Shown piece after piece: positions 1-6,333 of a DNA stretch of 7,186 nt (within the stretch, counting starts at the first letter, position 1; every line of letters begins with the position of its first letter). The DNA is taken from positions 1-7,186 of the forward strand of contig JAIBDK010000118.1 in the NCBI GenBank assembly GCA_024679435.1, given 5' to 3'. The notes below the pieces were generated by a model. That model saw only the letters and a program-made list of their open reading frames with translations. It was not told the origin of the DNA and made no database searches. Made by a program: the position numbers and the translations under genes. The stretch is from Gammaproteobacteria bacterium. Lineage in GTDB: Bacteria; Pseudomonadota; Gammaproteobacteria; Arenicellales; Poriferihabitantaceae.

Positions 1-236
1 ACAACGGAGATTTCAAAAAGGCCTTGTCGTCGATTAAGGCGCGCACGATTATCATTTCTTGTGATAATGATCTTTATTTTCGCCCAGAAGACAATGAAGT
101 TGAAGCTAAAGAAATTCCTGGAGCCCAGCATCGGGTGTTTGAATCACCCTGGGGACATTGTGTTGCTTCGCCTGGGAATTGCCCTGAGTTTGAGGCCTTT
201 CTCGATTCTGCGATCAATGAATTGATTGGCGGATAG
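1..236 (+). CDS. alpha/beta-hydrolase, homoserine O-acetyltransferase-like family (3' end only)
   Basis: The gene runs in from beyond the left edge. Codons are in phase from base 3 and it ends at TAG 234-236, leaving 77 C-terminal residues. The visible part resembles the end of alpha/beta-hydrolases related to MetX-type homoserine acetyltransferases. It has a strand ending in Cys-Asp-Asn-Asp-Leu-Tyr-Phe, whose second Asp (codon 69-71) sits where the catalytic acid is expected. About 30 residues later Trp-Gly-His-Cys carries the probable catalytic His (codon 156-158), and a final amphipathic helix follows. The nucleophile region lies outside the window. The WGHC ending differs from the GHDAF ending I associate with true MetX, so I would not call it methionine biosynthesis. 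The substrate is unknown. A 202-base gap separates it from the mutase, so membership in the same transcript is uncertain. The TTG at 24 is not a real start, because the family-like sequence continues upstream of it. Confidence 0.72.
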   Translation, partial: NGDFKKALSSIKARTIIISCDNDLYFRPEDNEVEAKEIPGAQHRVFESPWGHCVASPGNCPEFEAFLDSAINELIGG

Positions 237-259
237 TCCGCATTTTAGATTTGCAGAAT

Positions 260-279
260 AGTGTTCCCGTGCAAACACT
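260..279. repeat. 20-base inverted repeat, possible operator
   Basis: AGTGTT (260-265) and AACACT (274-279) are perfect six-base reverse complements separated by eight bases. The two arms start 14 bases apart, a spacing at which dimeric helix-turn-helix regulators can bind. No T-run follows, so a terminator role is unlikely. A related GTGT/ACAC pair lies at 324-335. No particular regulator is recognised, and six-base arms can occur by chance. Confidence 0.3.
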
Positions 280-405
280 CAATAGCTCATTCGATTACTG
301 ATACAAAAAGGTGTGCTCTCCTGGTGTTTTGACACTGCTTGATTTTTTAAGACTCAAGTTTTTGTTTGGCATTAATACAAATAGAGTGCGGTCAATGGAA
401 TCTAC

Positions 406-411
406 TATAAT
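406..411 (+). promoter_or_regulatory. candidate -10 box for the mutase-pcc-meaB cluster
   Basis: A perfect TATAAT hexamer lies 27 bases before the mutase start codon. Transcription would begin near 417-419, giving a leader of about 20 bases. At the usual 16-18 base spacing the -35 position (about 382-389) reads roughly AGAGTG, which is a poor match, and there is no extended -10 TG. A promoter here would need an activator or other contacts. The hexamer could also be chance in AT-rich DNA. Confidence 0.33.
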
Positions 412-438
412 AGGTGTTCACTTTTCTATGATTGACAG

Positions 439-2595
439 ATGAGCAATTCCAACAACAACGCTTCTTCAGATCCTAAAGAGGTCTGGGAGGAGCAGGCCGC
501 CCGGGAGTTGAGGGGCAAGTCGCTTTCAGATTTGAACTGGCAGACTCCTGAAGGAATTGAAGTCAAACCGGTGTATAGCGAAGAGGATTTGGATGGAATT
601 TCCCATATTGACTCTATGCCTGGGTTTCCACCGTATACGCGAGGTCCTCGTTCAACCATGTATGCGGGTCGACCCTGGACTATCCGTCAGTATGCCGGGT
701 TTTCTACTGCGGAAGAATCTAATGCCTTCTATCGAGCCAATCTTAAGGGTGGGCAAACGGGCCTTTCGGTGGCTTTTGATCTGGCGACTCATCGTGGATA
801 CGACTCAGATCATCCGCGGGTTGAGGGAGATGTAGGAAAGGCCGGTGTGGCTATCGATTCCGTTGAAGATATGAAAATTCTGTTCGACCAGATTCCTCTG
901 GATCAGATGTCAGTTTCCATGACAATGAACGGCGCTGTGTTGCCCGTTTTGGCGATGTATATTGTGGCGGCCCAGGAGCAGGGAGTGGATCAGTCTAAAC
1001 TTGCCGGGACTATTCAAAACGACATACTGAAAGAGTTTATGGTTCGCAATACTTATATCTATCCGCCCCGACCATCTATGCGAATAGTCTCGGATATTAT
1101 CGCCTACACCGCTAGTAATATGCCCCGTTTTAATCCAATCTCGATCTCTGGCTACCATATGCAGGAAGCGGGTGCGACTATCGTCCAGGAATTGGCGTAT
1201 ACCCTGGCAGATGGAGTGGAATATGTCCGAACGGCGATTAATAGCGGCCTCGAAGTCGATAAATTTGCGCCAAGGCTGTCGTTTTTCTTTGCCATCGGGA
1301 TGAATTTTTTCATGGAGATAGCCAAGTTACGCGCTGCCAGAACGTTGTGGGCAGAGCTTATGGAGGAGAATTTTTCTCCTGCCGACCCAAGATCCAGAAT
1401 GCTCCGCACCCATTGTCAAACCTCTGGTGTGAGTCTTACTAGTCGTGATCCTTATAATAATATTATGCGAACTACCATCGAGGCGATGGCAGCAGTGCTT
1501 GGCGGAACACAGTCTCTGCACACCAATTCATTTGACGAAGCGTTGGCCCTGCCCACTGAAAACTCTGCACGAATCGCCCGTAATACCCAACTTGTATTGA
1601 ATCATGAAACCGGGATAACCAAAGTCGTGGATCCAATGGCGGGCTCCTACTATATCGAAAGCCTGACTCATAGCCTGATCGTTGAAGCGCGTCGGTTGAT
1701 CAGTGAAGTTGAAGTTATGGGGGGAATGACAAATGCGGTCGAAGCGGGGTTGCCTAAATTAAGAATCGAGGAGGCATCGGTTAGGCGGCAGGCCAGAATC
1801 GATCAGGGTGAGGAAATTATAGTGGGTGTTAACAAGTACCAACTTGACGAGGAAGGGACTGTGGATATTCTTATCGTGGATAATAATGCGGTAAGAGAGA
1901 CGCAAATTAAAAGACTTGAATCTATTCGTGCCAGCAGAGATCAAAATTTGGTGGATCTGACACTCAAAAAGTTGGGCCGGGTTGCTGAAGGTGGAGAGGG
2001 TAATTTGTTGGAAGCGGCAATAGAAGCGGCCGGCGCTCGTGCCTCTGTGGGTGAAATTTCGGACACGCTGGAATTGGTGTTTGGTCGCCACAGGGCAGAG
2101 CCAAGAGCTTTGGGTGGGGTATATAGTGCAGCTTATGAAGGAGATGAAAATTTCGCCATGCTTCAGAACAAAATTAAACAATTTGCAGAGATTGAAGGCA
2201 GACGACCGCGGATGTTGGTCGTAAAGTTAGGGCAGGACGGACATGATCGGGGCGCCCGAACAATAGCTACCGCTTTTGCCGATATGGGGTTTGACGTGGA
2301 TATTGGGCCATTATTCCAGACTCCCGAAGAAGCGGTGAATCAGGCCGTGGAAAATGATGTTCATATTATCGGTATTTCATCTCAGGCGGCAGGACATCGC
2401 ACTTTGGTTCCTGCTGTAATGGATGCGTTACAAAACAATGGGAGTTCTGATATCAAGGTGATTTGTGGTGGTGTTATTCCCCCGGATGATTATGAAATGT
2501 TGTATAAAGCAGGCGTGTCAGCCATATTCGGCCCGGGTACGAATATACCTGAAGCGGCTGAGGAAATTATTGATTTACTTCAGAGCAATCCATAA
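439..2595 (+). CDS. scpA: methylmalonyl-CoA mutase, single-chain B12-dependent enzyme
   Basis: The enzyme rearranges (R)-methylmalonyl-CoA to succinyl-CoA in the cytoplasm using adenosylcobalamin. The 718 residues match the full-length catalytic type (E. coli Sbm/ScpA 714, Propionibacterium MutB 728). Residues up to about 560 form the substrate-binding TIM barrel. Aligned by eye to MutB, Thr81, Arg83 and Tyr85 (TIRQY), Arg203 (FMVRN), and Tyr239 and His240 (SGYHMQ) match the CoA-binding and active-site residues Thr85, Arg87, Tyr89, Arg207, Tyr243 and His244. The C-terminal B12 domain (about 590-718) has Lys596 and the DGHDRG motif, with His602 as the lower cobalt ligand and Gly677-Gly678 later. 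The usual Ser-x-Leu motif between them reads Ser647-Ser-Gln649. No small subunit is encoded next to it, so a homodimer is expected. The ATG at 439 gives a family-like N-terminus with an Asn/Ser-rich lead, but no Shine-Dalgarno sequence lies at normal spacing. It heads the cluster. Confidence 0.97.
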   Translation: MSNSNNNASSDPKEVWEEQAARELRGKSLSDLNWQTPEGIEVKPVYSEEDLDGISHIDSMPGFPPYTRGPRSTMYAGRPWTIRQYAGFSTAEESNAFYRANLKGGQTGLSVAFDLATHRGYDSDHPRVEGDVGKAGVAIDSVEDMKILFDQIPLDQMSVSMTMNGAVLPVLAMYIVAAQEQGVDQSKLAGTIQNDILKEFMVRNTYIYPPRPSMRIVSDIIAYTASNMPRFNPISISGYHMQEAGATIVQELAYTLADGVEYVRTAINSGLEVDKFAPRLSFFFAIGMNFFMEIAKLRAARTLWAELMEENFSPADPRSRMLRTHCQTSGVSLTSRDPYNNIMRTTIEAMAAVLGGTQSLHTNSFDEALALPTENSARIARNTQLVLNHETGITKVVDPMAGSYYIESLTHSLIVEARRLISEVEVMGGMTNAVEAGLPKLRIEEASVRRQARIDQGEEIIVGVNKYQLDEEGTVDILIVDNNAVRETQIKRLESIRASRDQNLVDLTLKKLGRVAEGGEGNLLEAAIEAAGARASVGEISDTLELVFGRHRAEPRALGGVYSAAYEGDENFAMLQNKIKQFAEIEGRRPRMLVVKLGQDGHDRGARTIATAFADMGFDVDIGPLFQTPEEAVNQAVENDVHIIGISSQAAGHRTLVPAVMDALQNNGSSDIKVICGGVIPPDDYEMLYKAGVSAIFGPGTNIPEAAEEIIDLLQSNP

Positions 2596-2668
2596 AAGAC
2601 ATTGATAACAAATAGTTATGATGCTTAATTCATTCTATAAATAACTCTAAACTCAAGCGTAAATTTAA

Positions 2669-4201
2669 ATGCACGAAATTATCGAAGAGCTGGAAGATAA
2701 ACGAAATCTGGCAAAAATGGGTGGTGGGCAGAAACGCATTGACGCGCAGCATTCCAAGGGCAAGCTTACCGCGAGGGAACGAATCGTAATCCTGTTGGAT
2801 GAGGGTAGTTTTGAGGAGTGGGATATATTTGTCGAGCATCGTTGCACGGATTTTGGGATGCAGGAAAAAACAATTCCCGGTGATGGTGTCGTGACCGGGT
2901 ACGGAACCATAAACGGGAGACTGGTTTTCGTCTACAGCCAGGATTTTACTGTGTTTGGTGGCTCGTTATCGGAAACTCATGCAGAGAAAATCTGTAAGGT
3001 GATGGATCAGGCCATGAAGGTGGGCGCTCCGGTGATTGGAATTAACGATTCCGGTGGCGCCAGAATTCAGGAAGGTGTTGCTTCGCTGGGTGGGTATGCA
3101 GACGTCTTTCAGCGAAACGTTATGGCTTCCGGTGTGATTCCGCAAATATCTTTGATTATGGGGCCGTGTGCCGGAGGAGCTGTATATTCACCGTCAATTA
3201 CCGATTTCATTTTTATGGTGGAAGACAGTTCTTATATGTTTGTAACTGGCCCTGAGGTGGTTAAAACGGTGACTCATGAGACCGTCAGTGCTGAGGACCT
3301 GGGTGGGGCAACAACGCATACTTCAAAGTCGGGTGTTGCTGATTTATCATTTGAAAATGATGTTCAGGCATTGCTGATGACACGGCGTTTTTTCAATTTT
3401 ATTCCTTTAAACAATAAAGATAAATCTCCGCTCCGGGAAACGTCGGACATCCAGGGCCGTGAAGAAAAGTCACTTGATACGCTAATTCCAGATAATCCCA
3501 ACTTGCCCTACGATATGAAGGAACTACTGGAAAAAGTAGTTGATGAAGGCGATTTTTTTGAACTCCAGCCGAACTATGCGAAAAATATTATAATCGGGTT
3601 TGGCAGAATGGACGGTGTGACTGTTGGTTTTGTTGCCAACCAGCCAATGGTTTTGGCTGGCTGCCTCGATATCAATTCTTCGATTAAGGGTGCGCGTTTT
3701 GTGCGGTTTTGCGATTCGTTTAATATCCCTATCGTAACCTTTGTTGATGTGCCAGGATTTATGCCCGGAACAAGTCAGGAATATGGCGGAATAATTACGC
3801 ATGGCGCAAAACTGTTGTACGCCTACGCCGAATGCACTGTTCCAAAGGTTACCCTTATCACCCGCAAAGCTTACGGTGGTGCTTATGATGTGATGGCGTC
3901 AAAGCATCTTCGCGGAGACGTCAACCTGGCCTGGCCCAGTGCAGAGATTGCAGTGATGGGTCCGAAAGGAGCGGTGGAAATAATTTTTAGGGAGGAGGCC
4001 AAAGACCCGGAAAAACTTGGGCAGCGAACTGAAGAGTATCGCCGAAAATTTGCCAATCCTTTTGTGGCAGGCAGTCGTGGATTTATTGACGATGTTATTT
4101 TGCCGCGTCATACCCGGGAGCGTATAAGCCGTTCTTTGGCCATGCTGAAGGGAAAAGATGTGAAAAACCCGTGGAAAAAGCACGGCAACATACCCCTTTA
4201 G
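2669..4201 (+). CDS. pccB: propionyl-CoA carboxylase, beta (carboxyltransferase) subunit
   Basis: PccB transfers the carboxyl group from carboxybiotin on PccA to propionyl-CoA, giving (S)-methylmalonyl-CoA. The family complex is alpha6-beta6. The 510 residues have the usual length and two crotonase-like halves. The N-terminal half has the GGSLSE stretch, Ser128-Gly-Gly-Ala-Arg-Ile, and Gly165-Pro-Cys-Ala-Gly-Gly-Ala-Val-Tyr. These glycine-rich turns form the CoA pocket and oxyanion hole. The C-terminal half has Lys400-Ala-Tyr-Gly-Gly-Ala-Tyr-Asp-Val-Met. Asp407 there aligns by eye with Asp422 of Streptomyces coelicolor PccB, a residue known to favour propionyl-CoA over acetyl-CoA. The N-terminus (MHEIIEELEDKR) is typical of PccB. 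The in-frame stop TAA immediately before the ATG (2666-2668) rules out a longer protein. There is no Shine-Dalgarno sequence, only AT-rich leader. It lies 73 bases after the mutase and 33 before its partner subunit. Confidence 0.96.
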   Translation: MHEIIEELEDKRNLAKMGGGQKRIDAQHSKGKLTARERIVILLDEGSFEEWDIFVEHRCTDFGMQEKTIPGDGVVTGYGTINGRLVFVYSQDFTVFGGSLSETHAEKICKVMDQAMKVGAPVIGINDSGGARIQEGVASLGGYADVFQRNVMASGVIPQISLIMGPCAGGAVYSPSITDFIFMVEDSSYMFVTGPEVVKTVTHETVSAEDLGGATTHTSKSGVADLSFENDVQALLMTRRFFNFIPLNNKDKSPLRETSDIQGREEKSLDTLIPDNPNLPYDMKELLEKVVDEGDFFELQPNYAKNIIIGFGRMDGVTVGFVANQPMVLAGCLDINSSIKGARFVRFCDSFNIPIVTFVDVPGFMPGTSQEYGGIITHGAKLLYAYAECTVPKVTLITRKAYGGAYDVMASKHLRGDVNLAWPSAEIAVMGPKGAVEIIFREEAKDPEKLGQRTEEYRRKFANPFVAGSRGFIDDVILPRHTRERISRSLAMLKGKDVKNPWKKHGNIPL

Positions 4202-4234
4202 TTAACGATTTAAAAATCATAATAGTCAGATATC

Positions 4235-6250
4235 GTGTTCAAGAAAATATTAATTGCGAATCGTGGGGAGATTGCCTGCAGGGTGATTCGTACTGCGAAA
4301 AAAATGGGAATTGCCACAGTCGCGGTATATTCTGATGCTGATCGCGATGCGAAGCATGTTGTCGAGGCTGATGAAGCGGTTTGCGTAGGTGGTGCCGCCG
4401 CATCCGAAAGTTATTTGCTTGGTGAGAATATTGTTCAGGCTTGTAAGCATACCGGTGCCGAGGCTGTGCATCCCGGTTACGGTTTCCTGTCGGAAAATAC
4501 CGGTTTTGCCAAAATGTTGGATAAAGCGGGAATTGTATTTATCGGGCCGGGTCACCGGGCAATTCAGGCAATGGGAGACAAAATCACCTCCAAACTGCTA
4601 GCGGATGAATCTGGAGTGAATACGGTGCCCGGGCATACCGATGTGGTGGTGAGTGCCGAGGAAGCCGTTCAGATTGCTTTGGGTATTGGTTACCCGGTAA
4701 TGATTAAGGCTTCCGCCGGTGGGGGGGGTAAAGGGATGCGCGTTGCCTTTGATGAGAATGAATGCCGGGACGGTTTTGATAGGGCAACCAGTGAAGCGAT
4801 TTCCAGTTTTGGTGACGGCAGAATATTTATTGAGAAATTTATTGAACAACCGCGCCATATTGAAATTCAGCTTATAGCGGATTCCCACGGCAACGTTGTC
4901 TCGCTTAACGAGCGTGAATGTTCCATTCAACGGCGACATCAGAAAGTGATAGAAGAAGCCCCTTCGCCGTTTCTCGATGGGACGACTCGAAAGGCGATGG
5001 GCGATCAGGCCATAGCCCTTGCCAAAGCGGTGGATTATCGGTCAGCCGGGACGGTGGAGTTTATCGTAGATGCAAACCGTAATTTTTATTTTCTGGAAAT
5101 GAACACTCGCCTGCAAGTGGAGCATCCTGTCACTGAAATGATTACCGGTCTGGATTTAGTGGAGCTGATGATCAGGGTTGCTTACGGTGAGAAGTTGCCG
5201 ATTACTCAGAAGGACGTGAAAATTAAGGGTTGGTCTATAGAATCTCGGGTGTATGCTGAAAGCCCGTTTAGAAATTTTCTACCATCAACGGGAAGGTTGC
5301 GACATTATCAGGCACCTCCATCGTCTAATAATGTGCGGGTAGATACCGGCGTGATGGAAGGGTCCGAGATATCCATGTTTTATGACCCGATGATCGCCAA
5401 GCTTGTAACCTGGGCGGAGTCCCGTGAAGCGGCAATTGAACAAATGGTTGATGCGCTGGACCGCTATCATATTCGAGGTGTCGATTCTAATCTGCCTTTC
5501 CTGTCTGCAATTCTGAATCACCCCCGATTTCAGGCCGGGAACCTGTCTACCAGTTTTATTGCGGATGAGTACCCTCATGGGTTTGAGCCTCAGGAACTTG
5601 ATAAGAATAAACGTAATTTTCTGGCGAGCGTATTGATTTCAATTCATCACCGAATCACTCGTCGTGCCGCTACAGTGAGCAATCAAGTCGAAGGATATGG
5701 GCGGAAAGTAAGCAATGACTGGGTTTTAATTCTGGGTGAAGATCACTATCACGCTCAAATCGAACAAGTTGATGGTGGTGGCAATGACAACATGGAGTCG
5801 TGGGTTGTCGGTCTGGATGGAGCGCGGTTTACCGTTATGGATGACTGGACGCCAATGCACAGGGTTTATGCGGGCAAGGTTAATGGTGAGCAGGCGTATT
5901 TTCAGATTGCTAAAGTCGGTTACGGTTATGATGTTACCTGTGGAAGTTTCTTTGGAAAGGCTTTTGTCGTAACCCCCCAAACTGCCGAGCTTAACCGGTT
6001 GATGCCGGTCAAGCAGACACCAGATATGTCCCGGTTTCTACTTTCACCGATGCCGGGTTTATTGGTTTCATTGGTGGTGCAACCCGGCCAGTCGGTCAAA
6101 GCGGGAGAAGAACTTGCGGTTATCGAGGCTATGAAAATGGAGAATTCCATGCGCGCTGAGCAGGATTGTGTTGTATCGAAAGTGTTGGTAAGCGAAGGTT
6201 CTACACTGGAAGTTGATCAACCTATTCTCGAATTTGAAACCGACAGCTAG
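4235..6250 (+). CDS. pccA: propionyl-CoA carboxylase, alpha (biotin carboxylase and biotin carrier) subunit
   Basis: PccA carboxylates its own biotin using ATP and bicarbonate and presents it to PccB. The 671 residues show three parts. The biotin carboxylase and ATP-grasp part (about 1-450) has Lys116, Lys158, the ASAGGGGKGM loop (159-168), HIEIQ, Glu275, Glu288-Met-Asn290-Thr-Arg292 and Arg368. These match the catalytic residues of E. coli AccC. The middle part (about 480-600) is poorly conserved and corresponds to the BT domain that docks PccB. The carrier domain (about 605-671) has Glu-Ala-Met-Lys-Met-Glu with Lys634 as the biotinylation site, 37 residues from the end. The start is GTG 4235, which gives the standard MFKKILIANRGEIACRV N-terminus. 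No Shine-Dalgarno sequence precedes it. Methylcrotonyl-CoA carboxylase alpha has a similar layout, but the adjacent PccB and the mutase decide for propionyl-CoA. Eight consecutive Gs encode part of the glycine loop. Confidence 0.95.
   Translation: MFKKILIANRGEIACRVIRTAKKMGIATVAVYSDADRDAKHVVEADEAVCVGGAAASESYLLGENIVQACKHTGAEAVHPGYGFLSENTGFAKMLDKAGIVFIGPGHRAIQAMGDKITSKLLADESGVNTVPGHTDVVVSAEEAVQIALGIGYPVMIKASAGGGGKGMRVAFDENECRDGFDRATSEAISSFGDGRIFIEKFIEQPRHIEIQLIADSHGNVVSLNERECSIQRRHQKVIEEAPSPFLDGTTRKAMGDQAIALAKAVDYRSAGTVEFIVDANRNFYFLEMNTRLQVEHPVTEMITGLDLVELMIRVAYGEKLPITQKDVKIKGWSIESRVYAESPFRNFLPSTGRLRHYQAPPSSNNVRVDTGVMEGSEISMFYDPMIAKLVTWAESREAAIEQMVDALDRYHIRGVDSNLPFLSAILNHPRFQAGNLSTSFIADEYPHGFEPQELDKNKRNFLASVLISIHHRITRRAATVSNQVEGYGRKVSNDWVLILGEDHYHAQIEQVDGGGNDNMESWVVGLDGARFTVMDDWTPMHRVYAGKVNGEQAYFQIAKVGYGYDVTCGSFFGKAFVVTPQTAELNRLMPVKQTPDMSRFLLSPMPGLLVSLVVQPGQSVKAGEELAVIEAMKMENSMRAEQDCVVSKVLVSEGSTLEVDQPILEFETDS
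4721..4728 (+). repeat. homopolymeric run of eight G inside pccA
   Basis: Eight uninterrupted Gs encode Gly163, Gly164 and part of Gly165 in the ATP-binding glycine loop of PccA. The reading frame is intact at length eight. Loss of one G would lead to a TAG at 4875-4877 and remove more than two thirds of the protein. Six-G runs occur at 1719-1724 (mutase) and 6843-6848 (meaB). Confidence 0.9.
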
Positions 6251-6333
6251 TTGATTCCCAGGATGGATTTTTCAGGCAGTATGCAATGCTGTAAATTGCG
6301 GGAACTAATAATTAATCTTCGTTATTGCTTCTG
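6251..6333. other. 83-base gap between pccA and meaB with a short hairpin
   Basis: A five-base inverted repeat, GCAAT (6283-6287) and ATTGC (6295-6299), could form a small stem with a seven-base loop. It has no following T-run, so it does not look like an intrinsic terminator, and read-through into meaB is expected. A 23-codon reading frame (6263-6334) spans most of the gap and ends across the meaB start; whether it is translated is unknown. Confidence 0.35.

Larger units (their letters stand above)
237..438. other. AT-rich intergenic region upstream of the mutase cluster
   Basis: This is the longest non-coding stretch in the window and the likely site of control for the downstream cluster. 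It contains a 20-base inverted repeat (260-279), a smaller hairpin-like GTGT-TTTG-ACAC element (324-335), a TTGACA hexamer (329-334) with no acceptable -10 partner, and a perfect TATAAT (406-411) with a poor -35. I see no cobalamin-riboswitch B12 box, no tRNA and no strong GC-rich terminator after the hydrolase gene. A weak five-pair stem (338-342 with 354-358) followed by five Ts is the nearest thing to a terminator. Confidence 0.6.

Noticed and set aside
24..236. Stand-alone 70-residue protein starting at TTG 24
   Set aside because: The same frame is open to the left edge with family-like residues before this codon, so it is the tail of a larger hydrolase rather than a small gene.
329..357. 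TTGACA hexamer (329-334) as the -35 of a sigma-70 promoter
   Set aside because: The 16-18 base downstream positions read like GACTCA or ACTCAA, with at most two matches to TATAAT. The good TATAAT at 406 is 71 bases away.
338..363. Stem CTTGA/TCAAG followed by TTTTT as a terminator of the hydrolase gene
   Set aside because: The stem has only five pairs, mostly A-T, with an 11-base loop, and it lies 100 bases after the stop codon. This is too weak to call.
237..438. Possible cobalamin riboswitch upstream of the B12-dependent mutase
   Set aside because: No B12-box-like sequence or multi-helix layout is visible in the 202 bases. These riboswitches usually control B12 synthesis and transport rather than this mutase.
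1759..2181. 140-codon open frame on the - strand inside the mutase gene
   Set aside because: It lies wholly antisense to a strongly conserved coding region, its protein shows no recognisable family feature, and long antisense frames are expected opposite such genes.
2602..2641. Internal promoter between the mutase and pccB (TTGATA with TTAATT 17 bases later)
   Set aside because: The -10 match is only about three of six in very AT-rich DNA, and operon continuity explains pccB expression equally well.
4207..4218. GATTT-AA-AAATC palindrome between pccB and pccA
   Set aside because: It is A-T only apart from its ends, with a two-base centre too tight for a hairpin, and is expected by chance in this composition.
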